From positions 1 through 64,000 of the forward strand of contig JBDRCC010000020.1 in assembly GCA_043822065.1 (NCBI GenBank): a stretch of DNA of 64,000 nucleotides. Reading direction: 5' to 3'. The stretch is from JBDRCC01 sp043822065 [NCBI: archaeon]. Its GTDB lineage: Archaea; Undinarchaeota; CAZHTU01. Positions 41,209 to 50,208 of the stretch are shown here, in pieces. Position 1 is the stretch's first letter. Each line of letters begins with the position of its first letter. Under the pieces are notes generated by a model. The model was not told the DNA's origin. It did not search any database and saw only the letters and a program-made list of their open reading frames with translations. The translations under genes were made by a program, and so were the position numbers.

Positions 41209-41567
41209 CTGGACCTATGCTCCTCACACACGTTCTGCAGGCTCGCACTTTCCAGCATCCCCTGCTTAAATGATTCGATAGCGTCTTTTGCAGTTCCCAT
41301 AGCCCCGACGTAGACAGCTACACCCATCCCACAAAGAAGCTGAAGCGCCCGCGGGCCGAGCTCCCTGCAGACCAAAACGTCCGCTCCAGTCCGTTTTATT
41401 ATCTCCGGCGGAAGCCCAGTTCCGCCCATGTGCGAGCTCGTGTTCGGGAAAACTTTTACTTCCGCGGTTCCAGTATCATAAAGCGTGTACGTCCCGCACC
41501 TTCCGAAGTGCTGGGCTACAGGCGCGCCAAGCCCTCCATCTCCATCAGTTGGTATGCATAGTCTCAT
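41205..41567 (-). CDS. NifX/NifB-like iron-molybdenum cofactor-type domain protein
   Basis: A 120-residue protein with IPTDGDGGLGAPVAQHFGRCGTYTLYDT and NTSSHMGGTGLPPEIIKRTGADVLVC, the pattern of dinitrogenase iron-molybdenum cofactor-binding domains. Nitrogenase is absent; such proteins bind iron-sulfur or metal cofactors in other archaea. It overlaps its neighbours by 4 nt on each side. Confidence 0.82.
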   Translation of the reverse strand: MRLCIPTDGDGGLGAPVAQHFGRCGTYTLYDTGTAEVKVFPNTSSHMGGTGLPPEIIKRTGADVLVCRELGPRALQLLCGMGVAVYVGAMGTAKDAIESFKQGMLESASLQNVCEEHRSR

Positions 41568-41821
41568 TTGCCCATTGCCTCCCTTCCCCTGCCCTTGTAT
41601 CCGATAAAGGCGAGAATCCCTGACGCAACCAGAAGTGCCTTCTCAAGCAGCGTCGGCAAAAATAATGCCATGGATAGGAGCATGGTTGGCAGCATGTACC
41701 TCCTGTACCAGCACCTGTCCTGCAGCGACGTCAAGTAGAATACAAAAGAGAATACGATAGCGCTTACCGCGATTGGAAGTGTCCCATAGGACTGTATGCT
41801 CTGGAGTATTGTCTCAAACAT
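41564..41821 (-). CDS. Small membrane protein in NifX/permease operon
   Basis: An 85-residue protein with two or three hydrophobic segments and a basic tail (GYKGRGREAMGK). No family recognised. It lies between DUF134 and the NifX-like gene with no spacing. Confidence 0.5.
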   Translation of the reverse strand: MFETILQSIQSYGTLPIAVSAIVFSFVFYLTSLQDRCWYRRYMLPTMLLSMALFLPTLLEKALLVASGILAFIGYKGRGREAMGK

Positions 41822-42160
41822 TTATCTCATCCCTCCTCTTAGTCTGTTGCGGTCCCTGCCGAGGCCGTATGCCATCTGGTAGCTTCCGCCCTCTATTCGG
41901 ATTGCCTTTCCATTAACTAGGGCATCCGAAACCTTCTTCCTTGCCGAAGAGAGTATCCTGTGGAATGTTGGCTGGGAGACGTCCATCTTCCTTGCTGCCT
42001 CGTCCTGGCTCAGCCCCATCGAGTCCCCAAGCCTCAGAGCCTCAAGCTCGTCTCTCATAAGAACCTCGAACTCCAGCTGGTTTGCAGGTATTCCTGCCGG
42101 CTTGTACAAGCAGACTTCCGGCTCGAAAAAGACCCGCCTAAACCTTCTTGGTCTCGGCAT
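41822..42160 (-). CDS. DUF134-family HTH protein
   Basis: A 112-residue protein starting MPRPRRFRRVFFEPEVCLYKPAG and carrying LGLSQDEAARKMDVSQPTFHRIL-type HTH (MGLSQDEAARKMDVSQPTF), as in DUF134 proteins. These are typical companions of NifX-like genes in archaea and are probably DNA-binding. It overlaps the upstream NifX-like gene by 23 nt. It may regulate this operon. Confidence 0.82.
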   Translation of the reverse strand: MPRPRRFRRVFFEPEVCLYKPAGIPANQLEFEVLMRDELEALRLGDSMGLSQDEAARKMDVSQPTFHRILSSARKKVSDALVNGKAIRIEGGSYQMAYGLGRDRNRLRGGMR

Positions 42161-42449
42161 CCACAGCCTCCCTGACGGTTTTTCCAGTTACCACTTTTGC
42201 GGCGACCTTTCCGTCATCCAAAGCCATTTTCATATTTCCGCCGAAGTTTCCAGCGACTACCTGCTTAACCTTCTCATTGACAAGCATCCTGGCGACAGCG
42301 AATCCCGCGCCTCCACCTAACCTGAATGGGTTCTTTATTGCCTTAACCAGCTTGCCGCCCTCAAAAATAAGATAGTAGGGTGCCTGGCCGCTTACCTGGC
42401 TTACTTTCGAGTCCTCAGTTTCACCTTCCGAAGCAACTGCAACTTTCAT
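42138..42449 (-). CDS. NifX-like cofactor-domain protein (second)
   Basis: A 103-residue protein (MKVAVASEGETEDSKVSQ) with APYYLIFEGGKLVKAIKNPF and VNEKVKQVVAGNFGGNMKMAL, the NifX/NifB C-terminal fold. It is divergent from the NifX-like gene at 41205, which has FGRC. The start ATG at 42449 overlaps the upstream permease gene by 4 nt. Confidence 0.75.
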   Translation of the reverse strand: MKVAVASEGETEDSKVSQVSGQAPYYLIFEGGKLVKAIKNPFRLGGGAGFAVARMLVNEKVKQVVAGNFGGNMKMALDDGKVAAKVVTGKTVREAVDAETKKV

Positions 42450-42949
42450 TTCCACACCTCCATTATCCGCTCAACAACAATTCCCTGCAAAAAGGAAAAG
42501 CTGATTATTACAAACGTCAGCACAATGGTATACGCAGCCCCAAAATAGATAATCATCATGGGCATCAGCGGGACCTTTATCGCCCTTGTGTACAGAAATG
42601 CCGCCACCAGCCCGTTCCTTGCCCCCTTCTGCTGTATGTCCTGCAGGAGAGGGTACCACATGTACAGCGGCCCAGTCGAGATGATTCCCCCGACTATGGC
42701 AACGAGCCAGCCATTGAGACCAGATTCTTTCCCCATGTACCTCGCAATCGTGTCCGGGCTGACGTAGTAGTTGACTACCGCCATAAGGCCGAATATGATG
42801 AAAAGGATAGGCACTACCTTTACGAATATCTGATAGGCAAAGCCAAGGCTCAGCGCGAATACCTCAAAGGAAAAAGCCCCTGTGAGGGCATAGAGCAACA
42901 GGACAATTCCAAGAAAATACCAGCTAGCGTAGCTCGTTTCGCTCCTCAT
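42446..42949 (-). CDS. Half-size COG0701-like permease subunit B
   Basis: A 167-residue membrane protein with GWLVAIVGGIISTGPLYMWYPLL and KVPLMPMMIIYFG segments, resembling one half of YraQ/ArsP permeases. It overlaps the preceding gene (42946) by 4 nt and partners it. The long extended frame upstream lies within that gene and is ignored. Confidence 0.68.
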   Translation of the reverse strand: MRSETSYASWYFLGIVLLLYALTGAFSFEVFALSLGFAYQIFVKVVPILFIIFGLMAVVNYYVSPDTIARYMGKESGLNGWLVAIVGGIISTGPLYMWYPLLQDIQQKGARNGLVAAFLYTRAIKVPLMPMMIIYFGAAYTIVLTFVIISFSFLQGIVVERIMEVWK

Positions 42950-43362
42950 AACATCACCACTATGCCGGCCGTGACAAGCGCAACAGCAATGGAAAGAATA
43001 AAACTGCAGAGATTCCTGGTCAATGCAAACTTTTTTCCGAGCATGATGGACTCTGCTGGAAGCGTGACAACGCCGACAGTTACCCACGCAACTATAAACG
43101 CGGTAACCGCCACGAGGCTGACGCCCTGGCCCAGGAGCTCACCGCCTATTACGTAGCTTGTCACGGGATTCCCCGCTAGTATGCTGCCAGCCGCGCTTCC
43201 GATTACAGAGTCGGCGAGAAGGCTGTGGCCAAAAACCTTCCCGTAGGCTGACTTTGGTATAAGCGCGTTGGCAAGGCTTACCAATAGAACGACCCCTACC
43301 AAAACCGGCAGGCTCTTCCATATGGCCCTTCCTGCCCTGCTTACTGCGCCTTTTACGTCCAC
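42946..43362 (-). CDS. Half-size COG0701-like permease subunit A
   Basis: A 138-residue membrane protein with SAYGKVFGHSLLADSVIGSAAGSILAGNPVTSYVIGGEL (core: AGSILAGNPVTSYVIGGEL) and VVTLPAESIMLGKKF. The segments match the two halves of the permease fold. It lacks the CSC motif of the larger permease at 24540. Together with subunit B it should form a transporter linked to the NifX-like proteins. Confidence 0.68.
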   Translation of the reverse strand: MDVKGAVSRAGRAIWKSLPVLVGVVLLVSLANALIPKSAYGKVFGHSLLADSVIGSAAGSILAGNPVTSYVIGGELLGQGVSLVAVTAFIVAWVTVGVVTLPAESIMLGKKFALTRNLCSFILSIAVALVTAGIVVML

Positions 43363-43363
43363 T

Positions 43364-43639
43364 TTACTTTAGTTCCTTAAGCCTCTTTTCTATTTCAGCC
43401 TTTTCGGCTTCAATTTCCTTCAAATCGGCTTCAAGGAACTTTTTCTCGTCTTCCTTGGTGTAGGCTGGCTCTGGGTATCCATACGTGGGCGGATACATTC
43501 CCCTCCCAGTATAACCTCTTCCGAAGCCCCTGCCAAAGCCCCTTCCAAATACCCTGCCCCTTCCCGGGCAGCAGTACCCGAAACCCCTTCCGGTCGTCGG
43601 GCCTTCTCCAGATGGTCCTGTCCTGTCATATCCTGGCAT
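43364..43639 (-). CDS. DUF5320-family Gly/Arg-rich small protein
   Basis: A 91-residue protein starting MPGYDRTGPSGEGPTTGRGFGYC, with a run of GRGFGRG repeats and a C-terminal coiled coil (EKAEIEKRLKELK). This is the DUF5320 pattern. The ATG at 43639 has GAGGTG 7 nt upstream. It is the first gene of the eight-gene operon; DUF5320, NifX-like and DUF134 genes are often neighbours in archaea. Confidence 0.8.
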   Translation of the reverse strand: MPGYDRTGPSGEGPTTGRGFGYCCPGRGRVFGRGFGRGFGRGYTGRGMYPPTYGYPEPAYTKEDEKKFLEADLKEIEAEKAEIEKRLKELK

Positions 43640-43652
43640 GCAATTCACCTCA

Positions 43653-43672
43653 TTATGAATATATATTCATAA
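43653..43672. promoter_or_regulatory. Operator-like perfect palindrome around the TATA box
   Basis: TTATGAATATATATTCATAA is a perfect 20-bp palindrome centred on TATATA, 14-33 nt upstream of the DUF5320 ATG. It covers the promoter of the eight-gene operon, so a repressor bound here would block transcription. DUF134 is a candidate. Confidence 0.65.
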
Positions 43673-43746
43673 CTATTTAAGCCTATCGGCAGCAGTCTCT
43701 TGTAAACAATCCCAAAAAATAAATACTGCCCCCGCATTTCCCCTAT

Positions 43747-44229
43747 ATGGACTTCCAGCCGAAAGAGATTGGCAAAGCCTTCCTTTGGGTCATCCTCTGC
43801 CAGCTTGCAGGCGCCATCGGCTCAATCGCGACAGCCAGCTCAGTCTCGACATGGTACCAGGCACTGAACAAGCCGTGGTTCACCCCTCCGAATTGGGTTT
43901 TCGGGCCGATGTGGGTTACTATTTACACAATGATAGGCATCTCCGCCTACCTCATCTGGAAGCAGGGAATCCAGAAGCCGGAGGTAAAATACGCAATGCA
44001 GGTCTTCGGCATCCAGCTCCTGCTCAACACTTTATGGTCATTCGTCTTCTTCTGGCTCCGCTGGCCCATGGGAGGGTTCTTTTTCATCCTCATGGTCCTC
44101 GGCGTAGTAATATACAACGCCGCCCTATTCTACGAAATCTACAAGCCGGCAGGCTGGCTCTTCAGCCTTTACATCCTGTGGGGGAGCATCGCCACTGCGG
44201 TAGCGTTCTACGTCTGGCTCCTGAATTAG
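43747..44229 (+). CDS. TspO/MBR-family membrane protein
   Basis: A 160-residue protein with five helices and the family Trp-rich features WYQALNKPWFTPPNWVFGPMW (core: LNKPWFTPPNWVFGPMW), LLLNTLWSFVFFW and AGWLFSLYILWGSIAT. TspO proteins bind porphyrins and affect photooxidative or tetrapyrrole stress. TATA-like AATAAATACT lies about 26 nt upstream. Confidence 0.92.
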   Translation: MDFQPKEIGKAFLWVILCQLAGAIGSIATASSVSTWYQALNKPWFTPPNWVFGPMWVTIYTMIGISAYLIWKQGIQKPEVKYAMQVFGIQLLLNTLWSFVFFWLRWPMGGFFFILMVLGVVIYNAALFYEIYKPAGWLFSLYILWGSIATAVAFYVWLLN

Positions 44230-44255
44230 CTTCCAGACGCCCCTCCCAAAGCCTT

Positions 44256-44681
44256 CTACTTGAAGACCTTGGCAATCACTATCCCGATCAGCACGGTCTG
44301 CAGGAACGCCTGCACAGTCCAGGTCACGACCATCGCGCCGCTTATGAGGAACGTCGAGTAGCTCATAAGCATCCCCGGAATCCCGAGAAGGAATACCAGG
44401 AGCCCGAAGTGCGTGCCCTTCTTGCACAGCGTATCCGCCTTTATGGAGTCCTTGACGAAGTTGTAGACCACCGCCATGAACAGGCCGGCGAAGAACGGGT
44501 GGACGAACACATAAGACATCCACGGGTCGCTCCAGGGCCTGAAAATGCCTGCAGCCCCATACTCTGCCATGACCCCCGGCGCAACTATCTTGAAAACAGG
44601 CTGCAGGGCGAAGAAAACAACAAGCCCCACGACCAGCGCGCCGAGTGCCGAGATGATGATGCTCCTCCAGTCGAGCTTCAT
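44256..44681 (-). CDS. Four-helix membrane protein
   Basis: A 141-residue protein with four membrane segments and a loop PWMSYVFVHPFFAGLFMAVVYNF. It resembles small DUF-type membrane proteins (DUF1761-like), but the match is not firm. It converges on the TspO gene with 26 nt between the ends. Confidence 0.5.
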   Translation of the reverse strand: MKLDWRSIIISALGALVVGLVVFFALQPVFKIVAPGVMAEYGAAGIFRPWSDPWMSYVFVHPFFAGLFMAVVYNFVKDSIKADTLCKKGTHFGLLVFLLGIPGMLMSYSTFLISGAMVVTWTVQAFLQTVLIGIVIAKVFK

Positions 44682-44761
44682 AAATCACCTAAACAAAACA
44701 AGTATATAATCCCTATAGCACCTCAAAAACCTATTTAAGCCATCCCCAATTTATTGCAATA

Positions 44762-47700
44762 ATGCAGAAGATTGTAAAGCGTGCGTTGCACCCGGTACTC
44801 GGCATATTCCTGTTTTTAGTGGTAGTCTTTGCGGCACCGCAATTTGAAATTGGAAACCAAAGTCCAGTAAACGGATCTTTTTCCAGGTTCAACTATACTG
44901 CCATTAATGAAACGATAACTGAGCAGAACATGGACTCTTTTATCCTTAACTGGGACGGCGCAAATTACAGTTTTTATGAGGACAGCCTTGTCCTGATGAT
45001 GAGCTTCGAAGACTCCGCAGGATTGGGCGAGAGCTATTCAGCTTCCGACTCGTTTGTACGCGACACCTCAAAATCTGGAAATAACGGAACCACATGCGGC
45101 GGGTTGGGGGCTACTTGGACTTCTGCAGGCAAATACGGCGGAATGACTGTTTACAACGGCTCCACACAATATGTTGACATATTAAACTCGCCAACCCTCA
45201 ACTTTGGGCAAAGCGACGACTCGACAGTCATGGGCTGGGTTAAGACAAACATGGTAGGCTACCAAACGTGGTTTGACAAGTCCGCAAACAACTCGGCAGA
45301 GGGGGCAAACAAGTACCACATGTGGTACCTGCTTACGCCCAACCAGAAATTCGACTGCCGCACTGGAAAGGAGGCAGTTGCTTGGGACTCCTTTGAGTCG
45401 CTGAGCACATACACTGTTGGCGAATGGGCGCACATCGCATGCGTGAAGTCAGGGAACACAATATACCTCTACATAAATGGCGAGTACGACAGCCAAAGCC
45501 CACTAGACCTATTCTCTGGCGCCACGCCAAGCATTGACCACGCCAACATCGGAAGGTTTAGGCGGGACAATATATACTACTTCAACGGCTCGATAGACGA
45601 AGTACGCGTCTACAGAAGGGCGCTAACGGGCGCTGAAATATGGCAGCAGTACTCTTCAAACCTGAGGGAGTACGACTCAAACAAATGGGAGTTCTACTCC
45701 AACCAGACAAACCTAACTGACCGGGCTTATTCTTTCTACACATATGCGAACGACACGGTAGGGGGCTCAGCTACAACAGAAACTAGGACTGTAACCGTGG
45801 ATACCGGATTTCCTTCGACAAATTTCTCTGCCCCAACGCTTGAGAACGCCACGCACATCCGGGTGCTCTCAACAATTGTAAACCTCACGTCTTCTGATTC
45901 AAACTATCATTACGTCATCGCGGACTGGAACCGGAGCCTGGTGGGATGGTTTGGATTCGATTCGTACAACAGCACGCATGTCACTGACAGCTCCACGTGG
46001 GGCAATGATGCATGGTTCGGCGGCAATTTTAATGAGCGAAATTTCACCGGTGGCAAATATGGGCTGGCATTAGCGTTCGACGGTACGAATGACTACATAG
46101 AGGTCAACCAGACACAAAGCATCAACAACATAAACTCAGGATTCACTTTCACCGGGTGGGTCAACTTCCATCAAGTGGACCGGGCAACGGACACGTACGA
46201 CTGGCAGACGTTCTTTGCTAAGAGCAATTATGGCTCATGGTACAGCCTCATGCTCTGCACAGAGGCTGCAGACTGCGGGGGCAACAAGGTACTGAGGTTT
46301 TATACCCCTGGTTTGACCCCCACCTCAGTTGACTACAACTGGAATTCTGTGCAGGCAAACGTTTGGTACCATGTTGGAGTAACCTACAACACAACCCACA
46401 TTGCGTACTACATAGACGGGAACCAGGTTAGCGCCCCAACCGTCAGCGGGGCAGTCACCACAAACAGCAATCCGCTACTCATCGGATACGCTAAAAATGG
46501 CCCGTATCCCTTCGATGGACAGATGGATGAGCTAACATTCTGGAACCGGGCACTCTCGCCACTGGAAATAAATGCAACAATGAATGCCAGCCTGCCCAGG
46601 TATGAATACAATTTCACAAACCTGCCAGACGGCCCATACACACTCCAGGCTTATTCAAAAGATGCAGCAGGAAACGTAAACCAGACTGAACAGCTGGCAA
46701 TAGCCGTCGACACCCGAGTGCCCGGCGCCTATTTTGACAGCCCAACGCCTGCAAACAACTCCCTCTCCGGCCAGAACTCAGTTTATGTCAATATAACTGC
46801 ATCAGATGCGAACCAGCGCCATGTTGTCCTTGACTGGAATAACTCGCTAAAGGGATGGTGGAGGCTAGAGGACAATTTTGTCGACGAGAGCGGAAACAAC
46901 AATTTAGGCGAATGCACAAACTGCCCAAGCTATACCCTCTCCGGAAAGTCCGGGGGGGCTTACCAGTTCAACTCGGATACGTCCAGCTATATACTAATAA
47001 ACGACTCATCCAGCCTTGACGTCACTAAGCAGATTACCCTCGAAACATGGATTAAGCCTGCGACCTACCGGCCGATGGCAATTGTCGGCAAGTGGAACAC
47101 TGTCGGCGGCGGGCACTCGTATGTGCTGTACTCAAACGGCATTGCCTCAGCAGGCTTCAGGCTGAACAACGGCGCTACCAACTTCATTCAGCTTACAGGA
47201 TGGTCAACCGATCCCCCCCTCAACCAGTGGAGCCACCTTGTTGCAACTTACAACGGCACTACTGCAAAGGTGTATGTAAACGGGGATGAGGTCGCCTCCC
47301 AAACTGCGGTTAGTACTATCCTTAGCTCGGCCAGCTGGGTTTCCATTGGGCGGGAGGGCTATGGCAATTATTACAACGGCAGCATCGATGAGGTCAAGAT
47401 ATACAGCCGGGCGCTGCATCCTGACGAGATAAACGCATCAATGAATGCAAACCTTTGGAAATACGGGCACAACTTCACAAATCTAGCAGACGGAGCGTAC
47501 AACTTTACGGCTTACGTGGTAGATGCTGCTGGGAACAAGAACCAGACTGAGGCAAGAACTCTGACAATCGACAGCACAATACCCCAAATACAATTTGAAA
47601 CTCCAACATACCCCAACAACACAATATTGACCCTGGAAAATGCGCCAATAAACATTTCACTAACCGAAGCTAACCTAAACGAGTTTATCCTGAACTGGAA

Positions 47701-49909
47701 CAACACAAACATTTCCCTTTACGACGATTCCCTACTGGCCATGTTTAATTTTGACAATGTCGCATCAATAGGGGACAGCGCCTCGGCAGCTGCTGATTTG
47801 AGCAAAAGCGAGAACAACGCGTCCATAAACTCTGCAACTTACAGCACTGACAGCAAATACGGAAGCTCAATCTACTTTGACGGCTCGAGCTCATATGTTC
47901 AGCTTTCCAATCCCGGAAACTTCAACTTCAGCGGGGGAAGCTTTACTGCGTCAGCTTGGATAAAGGCAGAGGGCCTTGGCTCAAACAGCATGGGTGCCAT
48001 AGTGGCTAGGGATGTGGGAACAAACTTTAAATCCTGGTGGATACGGGTTGAGTCAGACTACCGGGTTAGATTCCTATTATCCGAGGATGGCGGCCCCGAG
48101 CCAAATGTTTACTCCACATCAACCGTCCAAAACCAATGGACCCATGTCACAGCAGTGAAGGACAATGACAATGAACGGATATACATGTACATAAACGGGG
48201 TAATGGAGGGAAATGTTTCCGATACCTCTGGTTCGAATGACCCGACAAACCCAATTCCTGTCCGGATTGGGGACTTCTATTCAGCTGTGGGGCGGGAGTT
48301 TAACGGCAAGATAGATGAGGTCAGAATCTGGAACAGGAGCCTTGCCCCATACGAGGTTAAGCAGGTATACTCTGCAAATCTAAGGAAATATGATTTATCG
48401 AGATGGGCGCTTTTCTCGAATCAGACTAATTTAACAGACGGAATCTACACCTATTATGGATATGCAAAGGACGTAGCACTGAACGCTAATCAGACAGAAA
48501 TCAGGACGCTTGTCATAGACGTTACGCCGCCCAATGTCTCCCAGAATACCCCCCTCGCCAATTATCTGAATGACACGAGCTATCCAGCTAACATCCTCTT
48601 CAACTGCTCTGCGGCGGATTGGTATGGGTTGTCAAACATCAGCCTGTACATAACAAACAGCCAGAACAGCAGCTTTGCGCTGTCTAATTCCTCGGACACC
48701 GGCGGAAGCCAGAACTCAAGCATCTGGGCTCTGGCCCTGTCATACGGCAACTATACCTGGGGGTGCCTGGCGCATGACCTAACAAACCATTCAACGTGGA
48801 CCGCTAACCGGACAATTACAGTAAACTTCACAGACATGGATGGGGATGGAATTGCCGACCCAGTGGATAATCTAGAATGGAGTGCATCAGATGTTGATGT
48901 AACTGGTGCGACAAACTTCGATATCACCATCAGCGGGAACAGCACAACGGGGACTTATGATGATGTCCATGATGTTGCTTTCTACGATGCATCTAGCAGG
49001 ATAATGAACTTTACCCACAACTTCACGGCTGCGAAGTTTAATCTCGCAAGAGTCTCAGTAAAACTCTCACCAACCTATATTATCGCAAACCTGAGTGGTC
49101 AGCTTCAGGGAAGAAAAACAATGTATATCGCCGACAATAACTTCATCGCCCTCTGCGTCAAGGACGCAGAAATAAGCGACATCTCGAGCATGACCGCAGA
49201 CTGCAGCGGTGTGAATGAAACTGACTTCACAACTTGCCTTGGAAACAGCACAGGCGTGACAAACAATTCACTCACCTGCTATGATGAAGGAAGCATGATT
49301 AGAATAACCAATTTAACCTATTCTGCCCTCCGCGGAACGCCCGCTCCGGCAACGGGTGGAGGCGGCGGAGGCACCTTAAAAGCACCCGTAGGCTACAACA
49401 TAACCTCCGAGATTTCCCTATTTGGCATTTCCAGCATAAAACTCTCTTTAGCAGAAACCCAGGACTTTGATTATATCCTCTATGATTTCGACGAGACTAC
49501 TTTCGAGCTGAAGATTTCCAAAAGATACACTTTCCTCAAAAACGCAGTCTTTGAGCTTCTGCCAACTCAAAAGGAAATAAGTCTAAATACCGGCGAATAC
49601 AAGCCCTTAGATCTAAACGGCGACGGTAAGAAAGACATAACCCTCACCCTGGATGAAGTCAAACACGGCTACGTGAGTGTGACCGTTGCAAGGTTCCCAG
49701 AACCGGCTCATGCAACGCCCATCTCAGACAACGAGGAATCTCTTCAAATTCCAACCCCTAAAAAAGAATCCGTTGCCGAACAACCAGAAACAAAAGAGCC
49801 AATACTGGCTGCCGAGATGGAGACTAAGAAACATTTCCCGTGGTGGCTGCTATTAGTCATATTATTACTTGCAGCTTATCTCCGCTATAATTCCAAAAAT
49901 AGAACTTAA
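44762..49909 (+). CDS. Giant multi-LamG surface protein with C-terminal anchor
   Basis: A 1715-residue protein with an N-terminal hydrophobic signal (VLGIFLFLVVVFA). Four LamG/concanavalin-like domains (about residues 75-305, 390-615, 690-900, 985-1200) are each joined to an Ig-like linker of about 100 residues; landmarks are FNGSIDEVRVYRRAL, FDGQMDELTFWNRAL, YNGSIDEVKIYSRAL and FNGKIDEVRIWNRSL. A DMDGDGIADPVDN calcium-type loop lies at about 1360 and LDLNGDGKKDITLTLD at about 1620. A Gly-rich linker (TGGGGGGTLK) and one helix (WWLLLVILLLAAYL) with a short basic tail end it. It is rich in N-x-S/T sequons. Probable function: adhesion or carbohydrate binding on the surface. The gene is visibly more A/T-rich than its neighbours. 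Confidence 0.85.
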   Translation: MQKIVKRALHPVLGIFLFLVVVFAAPQFEIGNQSPVNGSFSRFNYTAINETITEQNMDSFILNWDGANYSFYEDSLVLMMSFEDSAGLGESYSASDSFVRDTSKSGNNGTTCGGLGATWTSAGKYGGMTVYNGSTQYVDILNSPTLNFGQSDDSTVMGWVKTNMVGYQTWFDKSANNSAEGANKYHMWYLLTPNQKFDCRTGKEAVAWDSFESLSTYTVGEWAHIACVKSGNTIYLYINGEYDSQSPLDLFSGATPSIDHANIGRFRRDNIYYFNGSIDEVRVYRRALTGAEIWQQYSSNLREYDSNKWEFYSNQTNLTDRAYSFYTYANDTVGGSATTETRTVTVDTGFPSTNFSAPTLENATHIRVLSTIVNLTSSDSNYHYVIADWNRSLVGWFGFDSYNSTHVTDSSTWGNDAWFGGNFNERNFTGGKYGLALAFDGTNDYIEVNQTQSINNINSGFTFTGWVNFHQVDRATDTYDWQTFFAKSNYGSWYSLMLCTEAADCGGNKVLRFYTPGLTPTSVDYNWNSVQANVWYHVGVTYNTTHIAYYIDGNQVSAPTVSGAVTTNSNPLLIGYAKNGPYPFDGQMDELTFWNRALSPLEINATMNASLPRYEYNFTNLPDGPYTLQAYSKDAAGNVNQTEQLAIAVDTRVPGAYFDSPTPANNSLSGQNSVYVNITASDANQRHVVLDWNNSLKGWWRLEDNFVDESGNNNLGECTNCPSYTLSGKSGGAYQFNSDTSSYILINDSSSLDVTKQITLETWIKPATYRPMAIVGKWNTVGGGHSYVLYSNGIASAGFRLNNGATNFIQLTGWSTDPPLNQWSHLVATYNGTTAKVYVNGDEVASQTAVSTILSSASWVSIGREGYGNYYNGSIDEVKIYSRALHPDEINASMNANLWKYGHNFTNLADGAYNFTAYVVDAAGNKNQTEARTLTIDSTIPQIQFETPTYPNNTILTLENAPINISLTEANLNEFILNWNNTNISLYDDSLLAMFNFDNVASIGDSASAAADLSKSENNASINSATYSTDSKYGSSIYFDGSSSYVQLSNPGNFNFSGGSFTASAWIKAEGLGSNSMGAIVARDVGTNFKSWWIRVESDYRVRFLLSEDGGPEPNVYSTSTVQNQWTHVTAVKDNDNERIYMYINGVMEGNVSDTSGSNDPTNPIPVRIGDFYSAVGREFNGKIDEVRIWNRSLAPYEVKQVYSANLRKYDLSRWALFSNQTNLTDGIYTYYGYAKDVALNANQTEIRTLVIDVTPPNVSQNTPLANYLNDTSYPANILFNCSAADWYGLSNISLYITNSQNSSFALSNSSDTGGSQNSSIWALALSYGNYTWGCLAHDLTNHSTWTANRTITVNFTDMDGDGIADPVDNLEWSASDVDVTGATNFDITISGNSTTGTYDDVHDVAFYDASSRIMNFTHNFTAAKFNLARVSVKLSPTYIIANLSGQLQGRKTMYIADNNFIALCVKDAEISDISSMTADCSGVNETDFTTCLGNSTGVTNNSLTCYDEGSMIRITNLTYSALRGTPAPATGGGGGGTLKAPVGYNITSEISLFGISSIKLSLAETQDFDYILYDFDETTFELKISKRYTFLKNAVFELLPTQKEISLNTGEYKPLDLNGDGKKDITLTLDEVKHGYVSVTVARFPEPAHATPISDNEESLQIPTPKKESVAEQPETKEPILAAEMETKKHFPWWLLLVILLLAAYLRYNSKNRT

Positions 49910-49916
49910 CTTTCGA

Positions 49917-50075
49917 TTAAGCGCGCCGCCTGCCCTTTCTTGGGACATCATTCTGCCCGTATTCTGCCAGCCTTTTCCTGGCATCGGCATCGCTTAAGCC
50001 GGACCGCGTGGAATCAAGCTTCCCCAGAAGCGCATCAGCATTCATGCTCCAGGGCGACTCTATGCGGGCAGCCAT
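49917..50075 (-). pseudogene. Fragment of a cation-transporting P-type ATPase N terminus
   Basis: A 52-residue frame: SPWSMNADALLGKL, then GLSDADARKRLAEYGQNDVP and the end GRRRA. This is the cation-ATPase N-terminal domain (W-x5-L...GLSxxDAxxRLxxYGxN) that normally precedes about 800 more residues; here it stops after the first loop. It is most likely a decayed or truncated copy left by a rearrangement. It has an intact start and could still be expressed as a peptide. Confidence 0.75.
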
Positions 50076-50115
50076 ACGCTTAGAATGAGCGGGGGTATAT
50101 ATTGGTTTATTGAAG

Positions 50116-50201
50116 CGCCGGGAGAGGGATTTGAACCCCCACGGGCCAAAGGCCCATACGCTCTCGAGGCGTACGCGTTAGCCAGATTCTGCCATCCCGG
50201 C
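50116..50201 (-). tRNA. tRNA-Ser (CGA anticodon)
   Basis: An 86-nt type II tRNA: acceptor GCCGGGA/TCCCGGC, discriminator G, anticodon stem TACGC/GCGTA with loop CTCGAGA (anticodon CGA, reading TCG), and a long variable arm GGGCCTTTGGCCC. No intron and no encoded CCA. It lies between lysS and the P-type ATPase fragment. Confidence 0.95.
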
Positions 50202-50208
50202 ACCGCCC

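Noticed and set aside
43785-44738. Long plus-strand frame across the TspO and neighbouring genes
   Set aside because: Shadow frame; TspO and the minus-strand membrane protein have clear coding features.
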